A stretch of 64,000 nt of DNA from NCBI RefSeq assembly GCF_004802635.2, contig NZ_CP046052.1:4339001-4403000 (forward strand), read 5' to 3'. This document shows, in pieces, positions 18,044 to 28,483 of the stretch; positions within the stretch are counted from its first letter, which is position 1; each line of letters opens with the position of its first letter. Source of the DNA: Methylocystis heyeri (GTDB lineage Bacteria > Pseudomonadota > Alphaproteobacteria > Rhizobiales > Beijerinckiaceae). Position numbers and translations under genes: made by a program. The notes below the pieces were generated by a model that saw only the letters and a list, made by a program, of their open reading frames with translations, had not been told where the DNA came from and did no database searches.

Positions 18044-19384
18044 CTATTTCACCACTGGAAGATTTCGCGCCGAGGGAAAATTCACGACCTCGCGGCCTCG
18101 CGTGAGGGCCAGGCGCCGCTCCTCTATCGCCCGCCGGGCCTGATCGAGCGCGAGCGTGATCAGATGCAGGCCCGGCGCCTCCACGCCCCGCAGCCTGCGG
18201 TCTCCGAGCGTATTGGTCAGCACCTCGTCGACCTGCCGCTCGAGATCGTCGAGTTCCGTCGGAGTCGCCGCCGCCCGCGCAGTCTGCAGCACTTCCAGGA
18301 GTTTTTCCGTCAGTTGCTCGCTGCGCTCGTGCGCATGCGTGTTGAAGCGGCTCGCCAGCGCCGCAGCTCCCGAGCCGATCAGCGAAAGCAGCATCGCCCC
18401 GATATAGAACAGATCGCTGTAACGCTCGAAAAAGCCGCGCTCGTTGCCGTCGAGATAGTCGGCCGCGCCCTGATGCACGGGAATGGCGCTGCCCTTGTCG
18501 GTCGAGGGGGCCTCGATCGAATTTGCGAGCGGCGCCGTCAATGCGATGGCGCCGCGATGGGAGAAAAACAGGCGGGTGACTTCGGCCGCCAGCGAATCAT
18601 GCAGCGAGCCGCGCGCCACCAGAAGGGCGCTCACGCTGAGACTGTCTATGGCAGCCTGCGGGCGGGGCGGGTCGCCGCCGAAGGCGCCCTGTATGATCTC
18701 ATAGGGCTCCAGGGCGGGAAAACGCTTGGCGATGGCCTTGGCCTCGGAAATCGGGATGAAGACCGGCGGCTTGCGCGACACCGAGGCGATGGCGCCCAGG
18801 ATTTCGTTGACGAGGCCGTTCTGGGGCGCGATCGCCGCGAATATGGCGTCGACCCGGCCTGTCTCCACCGCCGCCCGCACCTCGCCGGGCGACAGCGAAA
18901 CCATTGTGACCGCCTTCGGCGATATCTCATATTGTGAGAGGATGGCGTCGAGCAGGCGCGCATTCGGGTCCATGGAGCGGACCTCATGGACGACGCCGAT
19001 GCGCTTTCCGCGCAAATCGCCCACATGGCGCAGTTTCGTGCCGCCGGGCGCGATCAGCAGAATGGCGTTGCGGTGGAGTATGGCCAGAGTCTGGGCGCTC
19101 GAGGTGAGCGCGATGTCGCTGCGCATGACCGCGAGATCGGCCGCGCCCGATTCCAGCGCCGTCGCCGCCGAGGCCGAGTCCTCGACGGGCACGATGCGCA
19201 GGCGGATCTGCTCATGCTGATGATTGAAGACATGCTCGGCGGAGGCCATCAGATGGACGTCCTCGACCATCGAAGGCACGGCGACGTGAAGGACCTCCGG
19301 CCGGTTGAGGAGATAGAGGGCGGCAGCCGCGCCTCCCAGCGCGACCATCGCCACCGCCACCACCGCCAGAACGGTCTTTCCCAT
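18044..19384 (-). CDS. Membrane-anchored TAXI-family solute-binding protein
   Basis: 446 residues. An N-terminal hydrophobic segment (VLAVVAVAMVALGGAAAALYLL) anchors or exports the protein. The centre resembles TAXI-type TRAP substrate-binding proteins (ALESGAADLAVMRSDIAL, LRGKRIGVVH, VETGRVDAIFAAIAPQNGLV). Unlike soluble members it has a second hydrophobic segment (FYIGAMLLSLIGSGAAALA, ~residues 325-345) followed by a ~100-residue helical tail rich in Arg/Glu. No TRAP membrane component (DctM/QM) lies next to it; its neighbours are an M16 peptidase and argG. It may be a sensor-like or orphan binding protein; ligand unknown. Confidence 0.7.
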   Translation of the reverse strand: MGKTVLAVVAVAMVALGGAAAALYLLNRPEVLHVAVPSMVEDVHLMASAEHVFNHQHEQIRLRIVPVEDSASAATALESGAADLAVMRSDIALTSSAQTLAILHRNAILLIAPGGTKLRHVGDLRGKRIGVVHEVRSMDPNARLLDAILSQYEISPKAVTMVSLSPGEVRAAVETGRVDAIFAAIAPQNGLVNEILGAIASVSRKPPVFIPISEAKAIAKRFPALEPYEIIQGAFGGDPPRPQAAIDSLSVSALLVARGSLHDSLAAEVTRLFFSHRGAIALTAPLANSIEAPSTDKGSAIPVHQGAADYLDGNERGFFERYSDLFYIGAMLLSLIGSGAAALASRFNTHAHERSEQLTEKLLEVLQTARAAATPTELDDLERQVDEVLTNTLGDRRLRGVEAPGLHLITLALDQARRAIEERRLALTRGREVVNFPSARNLPVVK

Positions 19385-19462
19385 CGCGCCGACCCGAACT
19401 CCCTCGCCCTCGACTAATATTGGGCGGGAATCGCGGCGGACTAATGGCCAGACCCGGAGGCG

Positions 19463-20704
19463 CTACTTTTTGCCGCCCCTGGCGGCGCGCTTGGCCAGCG
19501 TGCGCAGGCGCAGCGCGTTCAGCTTGATGAAGCCTTCGGCGTCGCGGTGGTCGTAGGCGACGGCGCCTTCCTCGAAAGTGACCAGCTCCTGATCATACAG
19601 GGAGTAGGGGCTTTCGCGGCCGACCAGCGTGGCGCTGCCCTTGTAGAGCTTCAGCCGCACCCGGCCAGTGACGAATTCCTGGCTCTTGTCTATGGCGGCC
19701 TGGAGCATCTCGCGCTCCGGCGCGAACCAGAAGCCGTTGTAGATCAGCTCGGCGTAGCGCGGCATCAGCTCGTCCTTGAGATGGGCGGCGCCGCGGTCGA
19801 GAGTCAGGCTCTCGATGCCCCGATGGGCGACCAGGAGGATCGCGCCGCCGGGGGTCTCGTACATGCCGCGCGACTTCATGCCGACGAAGCGGTTTTCCAC
19901 GAGATCGAGCCGGCCGATTCCGTGCAGCCGCCCGAGTTCGTTCAGCCTGGTCAGCAAAGCGGCCGGGGAGAGCTTCTCGTCGTCGATGGCCACCGCGTCG
20001 CCGCGCTCGAAATCGATCGTGACATATTGCGGGGTATCGGGCGCCTTCTCGGGGTCGTTGGTGCGGGAATAAACGTAATCCGGGACCTCCTGGGCCGGGT
20101 CCTCCAGCACCTTGCCTTCCGAGGAGACGTGAAGAAGGTTGGCGTCGGTGGAGAAGGGCGCTTCGCCGCGCTTGTCCTTCTGGATCGGGATCTGATTCTT
20201 CTCGGCGAATTCGATCAGGGCGGTGCGGGAGGTCAGATCCCACTCGCGCCAGGGAGCGATCACGGCGATGTCGGGCTCCAGCGCGTAATAGCCGAGTTCG
20301 AAGCGCACCTGATCGTTGCCCTTGCCGGTGGCGCCGTGGCAGACGGCGTCCGCGCCGGTCTTGCGGGCGATCTCGATCTGCTTCTTGGCGATCAGGGGGC
20401 GCGCGATCGAGGTGCCGAGCAGATACAGCCCTTCATATTGGGCGTTGGCGCGGAACATCGGAAAGACGTAATCGCGCACGAACTCTTCGCGCAGATCCTC
20501 GATGAAGATGTTTTCCGGCTTGACGCCCAGAAGCTCCGCTTTTGCGCGCGCCGGCCCGAGCTCCTCGCCCTGGCCGAGATCTGCGGTGAAGGTTATCACT
20601 TCCGCGCCATAGGTCGTCTGCAGCCACTTCAGAATGATCGAGGTGTCGAGTCCTCCCGAATAGGCGAGGACGACGCGATTGATTTCTTTTTTCCTGGAGG
20701 TCAT
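19463..20704 (-). CDS. argG: Argininosuccinate synthase
   Basis: Arginine biosynthesis: joins citrulline and aspartate using ATP. The ATP pyrophosphatase P-loop AYSGGLDTS is near the N-terminus, with [35 protein letters not shown] and YETPGGAIL as in the family. 413 residues is the normal length, with a basic C-terminal tail (KRAARGGKK). It stands as a single gene; the ~380-base upstream gap holds its promoter. Confidence 0.96.
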   Translation of the reverse strand: MTSRKKEINRVVLAYSGGLDTSIILKWLQTTYGAEVITFTADLGQGEELGPARAKAELLGVKPENIFIEDLREEFVRDYVFPMFRANAQYEGLYLLGTSIARPLIAKKQIEIARKTGADAVCHGATGKGNDQVRFELGYYALEPDIAVIAPWREWDLTSRTALIEFAEKNQIPIQKDKRGEAPFSTDANLLHVSSEGKVLEDPAQEVPDYVYSRTNDPEKAPDTPQYVTIDFERGDAVAIDDEKLSPAALLTRLNELGRLHGIGRLDLVENRFVGMKSRGMYETPGGAILLVAHRGIESLTLDRGAAHLKDELMPRYAELIYNGFWFAPEREMLQAAIDKSQEFVTGRVRLKLYKGSATLVGRESPYSLYDQELVTFEEGAVAYDHRDAEGFIKLNALRLRTLAKRAARGGKK

Positions 20705-21085
20705 TTCGGGCTCTGTCTCGAAGCGGCGTCGAAAGCTGCGCGACTATAGCGACAAGGCGCGCTTGCGCAAGCCGCTGCGCCGGGGGAAAAGTCGCCGGGC
20801 CTTCTACTCGCGGCCGCCGAGCTTCGCCGACGGTCCGGCCCGCCCCTTTCTGCGCAGCCGCAGCATGTCGCGCTCGCCGCGGAGGACGAAGGCCGGATGG
20901 CGAAAACACGCAATTCCGGGGCGTTGCACGCCTTGACTTCGCTGTAGCGCAACAATATGTTGCGCCCCGGCTCGGAGAGGCCCTCGCACGAGGGTTCGGC
21001 CAAGTCTGTCGTTTTCCCGCTTCACGCCCTATAAATCCGCTCGTCAGACGGAGCTCCGCACCAAATGCGGGCAGGGATTTTACCG
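20705..21085. other. Divergent intergenic region argG / atpI
   Basis: About 380 bases. It must contain the argG promoter (leftward) and the atp operon promoter (rightward). No recognisable gene or RNA. A GCAGGGAT stretch just before 21086 is the ribosome site of atpI. Confidence 0.5.
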
Positions 21086-21430
21086 ATGAGCGAGCGCAAG
21101 CAAAACGAAGACGAGGCGGCTCTGAGAGCGCGACTCGAAAGGCTCGACAGGGCGCTTCGAGCCCGCGACGAGCGCGAAGCCGCAGAAAAAGACGCGGAAT
21201 CCCCGCGCGGCGCAGGCTTCGGGCGCGCGATCAGCGCCGGGCTCAATGTTTTCGCCGAATTTGTTTCGGCGGTGGTCGTCGGCGCCTTGATCGGCTGGCA
21301 GGGCGACGCGTGGTTGGGAACGAGGCCGTGGCTTCTGGTCCTCTTTCTGGGGCTGGGGACGGCGGCCGGGTTCTGGAACATCTATCGCATGGCGGCCCGC
21401 AAAGGGTCGTCGCGGGAAGAGAACTCATGA
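21086..21430 (+). CDS. atpI: ATP synthase protein I
   Basis: Small assembly helper of the F1Fo ATP synthase. 114 residues: a charged N-terminal helix (EAALRARLERLDRALRARDE) followed by two hydrophobic segments (FAEFVSAVVVGALIGW and WLLVLFLGLGTAAGFW), the usual AtpI/Rhizobiales layout. ATG 21086 was preferred over 21065 because AGGGAT precedes it at suitable distance. First gene of atpI-B-E-F'-F. Confidence 0.88.
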   Translation: MSERKQNEDEAALRARLERLDRALRARDEREAAEKDAESPRGAGFGRAISAGLNVFAEFVSAVVVGALIGWQGDAWLGTRPWLLVLFLGLGTAAGFWNIYRMAARKGSSREENS

Positions 21431-21481
21431 ACAGGCGCCGGCGCGTTCCGGGGCCTTAGCGATGCGAAGGGCCGGGTGGCG

Positions 21482-22246
21482 ATGAATCCTGAGACTGCGG
21501 CGAAGCCAAATCCGATTGAGCAGTTCGAGCTTCTGCGTTACTGGAAGCATGACGTCTACGGCGTCGACGTCTCTTTCACCAACGCCTCGGCCTATATGCT
21601 GGCCGCCGCTTTCGGCGTCGTGCTGCTGATGATATTCGCCACCGGCAAAAAGTCGCTGGTGCCGGGGCGCGGTCAGGCCGCCGCCGAGTCGCTTTACGAA
21701 TTCGTCGCCAATATGGTGCGCCAGGTGGCCGGCGAAGAGGGCATGAAATTTTTCCCCTTCGTCTTCAGTCTGTTCGCCTTCATCCTGATCTCCAATCTGA
21801 TCGGCCTGGTGCCCTATACCTTCTCGGTCACCAGCCAGATCATTGTGACCTTCTCGCTCGCGCTCCTGGTGCTCGCGATCGTCGTCGCCTATGGCTTTTG
21901 GCGCAACGGGCTGGGTTTCCTCAAGCTGTTCGTGCCCCACGGCGTTCCGGCCCCCGTTCTGGTCGTGCTGGTTCCGATCGAAATCATCTCCTTCCTCTCG
22001 CGGCCGATCTCGCTCTCTGTTCGTCTCTTCGCGAACATTCTCGCAGGGCACATCACGCTCGCGGTGTTCGGCGGCTTCGTCGCGATGCTGCTGGGCGCCG
22101 GAGCCTGGGCCGCGCTTTCGCCGGTTCCGCTAATCGCGATCACCGCGCTCTACGCTCTCGAACTGCTGGTCGCCTGCCTGCAGGCGTTCGTCTTTTCGGT
22201 TCTCACTTGCGTCTACCTCAACGACGCAATTCACCCGGGCCACTGA
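21482..22246 (+). CDS. atpB: ATP synthase Fo subunit a
   Basis: Membrane subunit that carries the proton half-channels. About 254 residues from ATG 21482 (GTG 21476 is an alternative two codons earlier). The essential arginine lies in the helix [17 protein letters not shown], and the C-terminal helix [20 protein letters not shown] is also typical. Several strongly hydrophobic segments are visible. It precedes atpE by about 50 bases. Confidence 0.95.
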   Translation: MNPETAAKPNPIEQFELLRYWKHDVYGVDVSFTNASAYMLAAAFGVVLLMIFATGKKSLVPGRGQAAAESLYEFVANMVRQVAGEEGMKFFPFVFSLFAFILISNLIGLVPYTFSVTSQIIVTFSLALLVLAIVVAYGFWRNGLGFLKLFVPHGVPAPVLVVLVPIEIISFLSRPISLSVRLFANILAGHITLAVFGGFVAMLLGAGAWAALSPVPLIAITALYALELLVACLQAFVFSVLTCVYLNDAIHPGH

Positions 22247-22295
22247 TAAACACCCAACAATAAATAGTCGCCCACATTCCTGCCAGGAGATGACA

Positions 22296-22517
22296 ATGGC
22301 TACTGAACTTCAACTCGTCGGCGCGGGTCTCGCCGCCATCGGCACCGGCGCAGCCGCTATCGGCGTCGGCATCATTTTCGGTAACTTCGTCAATGGCGCG
22401 CTCCGCAATCCGTCGGCCGCCGCGAGCCAGTTCACCAACGCCATCATCGGCGCGGCTCTCGCCGAAGGTCTCGGCATCTTCGCGTTCCTCATCGCGATCC
22501 TGCTCTATCTCAAGTGA
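22296..22517 (+). CDS. atpE: ATP synthase Fo subunit c
   Basis: 73-residue hairpin of two membrane helices forming the rotor ring. Polar loop RNPS in [11 protein letters not shown] joins them. The proton-carrying acidic residue is the Glu in [13 protein letters not shown] of helix 2. The start is ATG 22296: AGGAG lies six bases before it, while ATG 22290 is too close to that site. Confidence 0.95.
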   Translation: MATELQLVGAGLAAIGTGAAAIGVGIIFGNFVNGALRNPSAAASQFTNAIIGAALAEGLGIFAFLIAILLYLK

Positions 22518-22618
22518 GTTTTCATCCGGCCCGGTTCTCGCCGGGCCGGAGCTCTTGATCACGCGCAACGAGGCGCGCTCACGCGCGAGCAGCGCCCGCA
22601 TAAGTTATCGGAGCCGTC

Positions 22619-23236
22619 ATGGCGATCATCTCTTCCGCCGTCGCAGCCGAAGAAGCGACTCACGAAAACCACGCCGTCGCCGGCGATGAAGAGCACGCGG
22701 GCGCAGCCGGAACGCTGGCCCATGGCGGGGCTCACGAAGGCGGCGCCTTTCCACCCTTCGAGACCGCGAATTTCGAGCACCAGCTTGTTTGGCTCGTGCT
22801 GGTTTTCGGTCTGCTTTACGTGCTGATGTCGCGCATCGCGCTGCCGCGTATCGCCGGCATTCTCGCCCATCGCGAGAACACGATCGGCTCCAACCTCGAC
22901 GCCGCGCGCGAATTGCAGGCGAAAGCCCATGCCGCCGACGCCCAGAACAACGCGACGCTGCGCGCCAAAAAGGAAGAAGCCCAGGCTATCGGCCGGGAAG
23001 GCCAGGAAAAAATCGGCGCTGAAGTCGGCGCGCTGCGGGCGAACGCGGAAAAGAAATTCGCCGAGGAGCTCGCCGCCGCAGAATCGCGCATCGCCGCCGA
23101 AAAGGCGGAGGCGCTGAGCCATGTCGAGAGCCTGGCCAAGGACGCGGCCGCGGCCATCATCGCCAAGCTGACCGGCGCGCATGTGGACGCCAATGTCATA
23201 GCGGCGGCCTATCGCGATCTGCCCAAGGGCCATTGA
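22619..23236 (+). CDS. atpG: ATP synthase Fo subunit b'
   Basis: Peripheral stalk subunit of the duplicated type (b') found in alphaproteobacteria and phototrophs. 205 residues: a His/Glu/Ala-rich N-terminal extension, one hydrophobic anchor (LVWLVLVFGLLYVLM), then a long Ala/Glu/Lys coiled coil (AARELQAKAHAADAQNN, AAESRIAAEKAEAL). It is followed 13 bases later by the second b subunit, which defines the b'/b pair. The gene is called atpF' or atpG in different annotations. Confidence 0.9.
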   Translation: MAIISSAVAAEEATHENHAVAGDEEHAGAAGTLAHGGAHEGGAFPPFETANFEHQLVWLVLVFGLLYVLMSRIALPRIAGILAHRENTIGSNLDAARELQAKAHAADAQNNATLRAKKEEAQAIGREGQEKIGAEVGALRANAEKKFAEELAAAESRIAAEKAEALSHVESLAKDAAAAIIAKLTGAHVDANVIAAAYRDLPKGH

Positions 23237-23249
23237 GGAGAAGAGGATT

Positions 23250-23729
23250 ATGTTGGACGCCGAACTCTTCGTCTTGGCCGGCTTTGGCCTCTTTCTCGCG
23301 GTTCTGTTCAAGGTCGGCGCCCCGGGCAAGCTGATCGGCGCGCTGGACGCGCGCAGCAACCGGATCAGCAACGAACTCGCTGAAGCCGAAAAGCTTCGCT
23401 CCGAAGCCGAGGCCCTGCTGGCTTCCTTCGAGAAGAAGCGCGCCGAAGCCGAAGCCGAGGCGGCCGCCATCGTCGCCAGCGCCCGGGCGGAAGCGGATAT
23501 GATGGCTGCTGAATCCCGCAAGCGTCTCGAAGAATTCGTCGCTCGCGGCGAAAAGCAGATCAGGGACAAGATCGCCCAGGCGGAAGCCTCCGCCATCGCC
23601 GAGGTGCGCTCCGCTGCAGCCGACACCGCCAGCCGGGTCGCCGAGGCTGTGCTGCGCGGCGGCGTGAACGGCGGCAAGGATTTCGTCGCCGACGGCATTC
23701 GCGAATTGCGTTCCCTTACGGCGCACTGA
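23250..23729 (+). CDS. atpF: ATP synthase Fo subunit b
   Basis: 159 residues: N-terminal anchor (ELFVLAGFGLFLAVLF), the RSNRISNELAEAEKLRSEAEA start of the stalk helix in pieces (ARSNRISNEL, AEAEKLRSEAEALL), then a long coiled coil. Last gene of the Fo cluster; a strong terminator follows at 23831, so the F1 genes lie elsewhere, as usual in this order. Confidence 0.93.
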   Translation: MLDAELFVLAGFGLFLAVLFKVGAPGKLIGALDARSNRISNELAEAEKLRSEAEALLASFEKKRAEAEAEAAAIVASARAEADMMAAESRKRLEEFVARGEKQIRDKIAQAEASAIAEVRSAAADTASRVAEAVLRGGVNGGKDFVADGIRELRSLTAH

Positions 23730-23830
23730 GGGGGTGTTCCGCCCTGGAACCCTTGGGTTCCGGAGGCGAGACATTGTTCTGCCCAGCGGAGTTGGAAGAC
23801 ATTCCGCTCCAGAAATCCCAAATAGAAAAG

Positions 23831-23865
23831 GCGCCCGCGGCCCATAAAGCCGGCGGGCGCTTTTC
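23831..23865 (+). terminator. Rho-independent terminator after the atp Fo operon
   Basis: GCGCCCGC ... GCGGGCGC stem with an inner CGG/CCG extension, followed by TTTTCGTCTTT. About 100 bases after the atpF stop. Confidence 0.85.
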
Positions 23866-23933
23866 GTCTTTGAGGGACCGTTCGAAGGGCACGAGTCGTC
23901 GGTCGATAAGACCACGCGCCAGATCAAATGGTT

Positions 23934-23980
23934 GGAGCGCGTTCCTATCGGAACATCCCCGCCTTTGCGGAGCGCGTTCC
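23934..23980. repeat. Duplicated GGAGCGCGTTCC motif in the post-atp gap
   Basis: GGAGCGCGTTCC occurs at 23934-23945 and again at 23969-23980; the first is followed by GGAAC to form GTTCC-TATC-GGAAC. It lies in a ~300-base stretch (23866-24162) with no recognisable gene. Confidence 0.45.
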
Positions 23981-24162
23981 GATATTATGTGTTCGAGCCA
24001 ATTCGACGACGGTCGCCTGCAGGAAAAAACCGCCCGTCTAGAAAGGATTCCCGCAGGGCGCCGATCCGCCGCGCCTAAACAGCGCTTCTCACCCCCTCGG
24101 GCATTTCCCGGCACGGCCGCCCGGCGCATGAACGCCGACCGACGACCCGCCGGGCTAAGAGA

Positions 24163-24849
24163 CTATTCGCTCTTGCGGCGTTTTTTTCCTGGCGAGGCCT
24201 GCGCGCCGCCCTCGGGCGCAAAACCGATTATGATCTCGTAATCGTCATTGGGGTTGGCGCTGACCAGAGGCGCCGTGAGATCGTCGACAAGGATCGAATA
24301 TTCGCCCCTCGCACTCCCCGCGCCCACGGCGGCGCCGACCTTCAGCGTCTTGGAACTGAACAGCTGCTCGTCCTTCTTGCGCCGGAGAGCGATGCGCAGA
24401 TTGCCGTAATAAGCGCCCGCTTGACCGGCCGGCCCGAGCATCACCGAGCCGTTTACGCCGAGCTTCACAGAGAATTGATCCCCGGCCCGGGCGCATTCGC
24501 GCGCCGTGCGCCCAAGCGCAATTTCATATCGCAGGCTGGAGGCTTCGGCTCCCGCCGGCGACCGTAAATCGGCGGCGCCTCCATCGACGATCACTTCGGG
24601 ACATCCCTGAAGCGCGTTGTCCTTGGAGCCCGCCTCCTTCGGCTCGCCGCCGCCCTCTTCGTGCGGCCCGAGTTTCTGAAGCATCTGAACAACGAAGGGC
24701 GGCTTAGCGGCGTCGTCCGATTCGGCCAAGGCTGCGTTCGCGGAGGAACAGAGGAGCAGAAGCCCGGCGAGGCAGCGCTGGGCGATAGGGCGATCGTTGA
24801 AAACGCGCCATTTTGTCTTCAACTCAACATTGTCGGTTTTGTCGATCAT
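24163..24849 (-). CDS. Exported protein of unknown function (conserved Hyphomicrobiales type)
   Basis: 228 residues. N-terminal hydrophobic segment CLAGLLLLCSSANAALAES looks like a Sec signal peptide. The body contains CPEVIVDGGAADLR, SLRYEIALGRTARECA and VKLGVNGSVMLGPAGQAGAYYG, a pattern I associate with exported Hyphomicrobiales proteins of undefined role; the tail is basic (GKKRRKSE). Its ATG overlaps the stop of the IalB-like gene by four bases (ATGA), so the two are translated together. Function unknown. Confidence 0.7.
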   Translation of the reverse strand: MIDKTDNVELKTKWRVFNDRPIAQRCLAGLLLLCSSANAALAESDDAAKPPFVVQMLQKLGPHEEGGGEPKEAGSKDNALQGCPEVIVDGGAADLRSPAGAEASSLRYEIALGRTARECARAGDQFSVKLGVNGSVMLGPAGQAGAYYGNLRIALRRKKDEQLFSSKTLKVGAAVGAGSARGEYSILVDDLTAPLVSANPNDDYEIIIGFAPEGGAQASPGKKRRKSE

Positions 24850-25412
24850 GGCAGCTTTGCATAGCCCTCTTTGAAGCCGTTGAGCGAAAGAGGCAGGCCA
24901 ATGCCCTCGTCGGGCGTCTGATGAATGACGAAGGTTGCGATCTTGCCGCTTTTCAGCTGATCGATCAGCTTGTCTTCCATGATGACTTCGGCCACGCAGC
25001 CGGTGGGCAGGCATTTGACGAAGCCTGCGCTGCCGATTTTGGCCTCGTCGATATTGAGCCCGAGACCGCTGGGCAGGAGAACTCCCAAAGGGGCGATGAC
25101 CCGGAGCAATCGGGATTTGCCGTCGCTGGTCTTCAACACGATGACCACCAGATTGACGTTGGCTTTGTCCTCGGCGGTGACGCTCTGGATCAGCGCGCAT
25201 TGATCGGCGGTCGCCCCGGCGGGCTTTTCGCACCGAATCTCCCAGTCGCCGTATTTCGCTTTGGCTACGCCTTGGGCGTATGTCGGACAGGGGCCGACGA
25301 GAGCGCCGAAGAACAGCGCCGCCACGCCCGATGACATTTTTGTAAACAGGCCAGCGCCCGCGACCAGTTGTCGCGACCAGGCGTTTGAAATTTCGGCGCT
25401 CAATGGCGTCAT
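24846..25412 (-). CDS. Invasion-associated locus B (IalB) family protein
   Basis: 188 residues, exported: hydrophobic SSGVAALFFGALVGPCPTYAQG with probable cleavage after TYA. Family marks are the early YGDWEIRCEKP, CALIQSV, VIAPLGVLLPSGL, and FVKCLPTGCVAEVIM with paired Cys. IalB proteins are named from Bartonella but are common in free-living relatives, where the role is not settled. ATG 25412 was chosen because GGAGA precedes it; an upstream in-frame start at 25451 has no such site. Overlaps the next exported-protein gene. Confidence 0.85.
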   Translation of the reverse strand: MTPLSAEISNAWSRQLVAGAGLFTKMSSGVAALFFGALVGPCPTYAQGVAKAKYGDWEIRCEKPAGATADQCALIQSVTAEDKANVNLVVIVLKTSDGKSRLLRVIAPLGVLLPSGLGLNIDEAKIGSAGFVKCLPTGCVAEVIMEDKLIDQLKSGKIATFVIHQTPDEGIGLPLSLNGFKEGYAKLP

Positions 25413-25720
25413 GAGGTCTCCAGCGGTGTTGCAGTCGGCATCGGTCCCCACAGCCCTGCAGCGACAAAATGCGTAGCAAAAGGACTAAGGCTGTCAAGGC
25501 GGATTTTTGGCGGGAAATCCGGCGACCCGAGCCTTCCGGGTGCGGCGTTTTGCCTGTATGGTCGCCGCGGCGCAGCAATTGCGCGCGGCGATTGTTTGTG
25601 ATTGATACGGGCGGATCGTCGAACGGTCCGGGCTCGATTGCCCAGCGTGTTCGATTCTTGCATAAAGCACGCGCGCAAGCGATCCAAACCGACAGACGAA
25701 AGGTGCGAAAGGCGACCTTC
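25413..25720. other. Divergent promoter region, ialB-like gene / cytochrome oxidase operon
   Basis: 308 bases between the leftward IalB-like gene and ctaC. An open frame continues upstream of ctaC, but its composition and lack of domain argue that it is not coding. It must hold the cta operon promoter. No regulator site was recognised. Confidence 0.5.
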
Positions 25721-26584
25721 ATGCTCACCGGCAAACGACAACTAATTCGCCGCGCTGCTCTTGCAGGCGCAGCATTTATTCCGGTTCTTCTCTTTGCGGG
25801 ATTGGCCGCGGCACAAGTAGAAGGACAACCAACTCCCGGTGGCGTGGGGCTTCCTCCGACGGTCACCGAAGTGGGTCGGGAGACGCAGCAATTCTACAAC
25901 GTCGTGCTGCTTCCGATCATCACCTTCATCGCTTTGTCGGTGCTCGGCTTGCTGATGTATGTGGCCTGGCGTTTCAACGAGAACGCCAATCCGGTTCCTT
26001 CCAAGCTCACGCATCACACCGGCCTGGAGATCGTCTGGACGCTCGTCCCGGTCCTGATTCTGGTCTTCATCGCGATTCCGTCCTTCCGCCTTCTTGCGCA
26101 TCAGGTCGAAATTCCGGCGGCCAAAGTCACCATCAAGGTCACCGGCAACCAGTGGTACTGGTCCTACAAATATCCTGAAGATCAGGGCGGCTTCGGCTTC
26201 GACCAGGTCATGAAGCAGGACGCCGATCTCCAGCCCGGGGACGTCCGGCTGCTGTCGGTCGACAATGAAGCGGTCGTTCCGGTCAACGAAGTGGTGAAGC
26301 TTCAGGTCACCGCCTCCGACGTGATCCACTCCTTCACCATTCCCGCCTTCACCGTCCGTATGGACGCGGTGCCGGGTCGCCTGAACGAGACCTGGTTCAA
26401 GGCGGAAAAGGAAGGAATCTACTACGGGCAGTGCTCGAAGATCTGCGGCAAAGACCACGCCTTCATGCCGATCGCGATCCGCGTCGTGAGCTGGGAGAAG
26501 TATCAGGAGTGGCTCGCCGAGGCGAAGAAGAAATTCGCCGGCGCGGGGCCGCGTCAGCAATTCGCCGCCGTCAGCGCTCGCTGA
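25721..26584 (+). CDS. ctaC: Cytochrome c oxidase subunit II
   Basis: Accepts electrons from cytochrome c at the Cu-A centre of the aa3 oxidase. 287 residues: signal peptide (LAGAAFIPVLLFAGLAAAQ), two transmembrane helices, then the cupredoxin domain. Cu-A ligands visible: H203 (SDVIHSF), C238, C242, H246 and M249. NQWYWSYKYP is the aromatic electron-entry region. The residue between the cysteines that is normally Glu (CSExCG, side chain binding Mg/Mn) is Lys240 here (CSKICG). ATG 25721 is supported by the signal peptide; first gene of the operon. Confidence 0.95.
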   Translation: MLTGKRQLIRRAALAGAAFIPVLLFAGLAAAQVEGQPTPGGVGLPPTVTEVGRETQQFYNVVLLPIITFIALSVLGLLMYVAWRFNENANPVPSKLTHHTGLEIVWTLVPVLILVFIAIPSFRLLAHQVEIPAAKVTIKVTGNQWYWSYKYPEDQGGFGFDQVMKQDADLQPGDVRLLSVDNEAVVPVNEVVKLQVTASDVIHSFTIPAFTVRMDAVPGRLNETWFKAEKEGIYYGQCSKICGKDHAFMPIAIRVVSWEKYQEWLAEAKKKFAGAGPRQQFAAVSAR

Positions 26585-26602
26585 TCCGCCAATAGTACAT
26601 AG

Positions 26603-28288
<1,686 letters not shown>

Positions 28289-28297
28289 GGCGACCTG

Positions 28298-28410
28298 TCG
28301 CCCGGACGAATATGTTCGGGCGATAAGGAACCGGACTTGAAAACAAGAGCGGATCGGCCAGGCGCCTCCGCTCCTTCCAAAAAAGCTCCCGCCGGCCTCA
28401 GGGCCGGCGG
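28298..28410 (+). other. Two hairpins between ctaD and ctaB
   Basis: 28298-28323: TCGCCCGGAC-gaatat-GTTCGGGCGA (one G-T pair). 28389-28410: CCGCCGGCC-TCAG-GGCCGGCGG, perfect 9-bp stem. Neither is followed by a T run, so they look like transcript-stabilising or attenuating structures inside the operon rather than terminators; this could set higher ctaCD than assembly-gene expression. Confidence 0.55.
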
Positions 28411-28483
28411 ACGGCGCCCCAAAAAGGTTCGGCTAAAGGGGCTGCGGCCGAATTCCCAAGCTGGAAATCAAGCGGAGCGATAA

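Noticed and set aside
23753-24241. 162-residue frame after atpF
   Set aside because: Runs through the atp terminator and into an opposite-strand gene; no domain.
25469-25720. 84-codon upstream extension of ctaC
   Set aside because: The signal peptide begins at ATG 25721; the upstream part lacks conserved sequence and is more likely promoter/leader.
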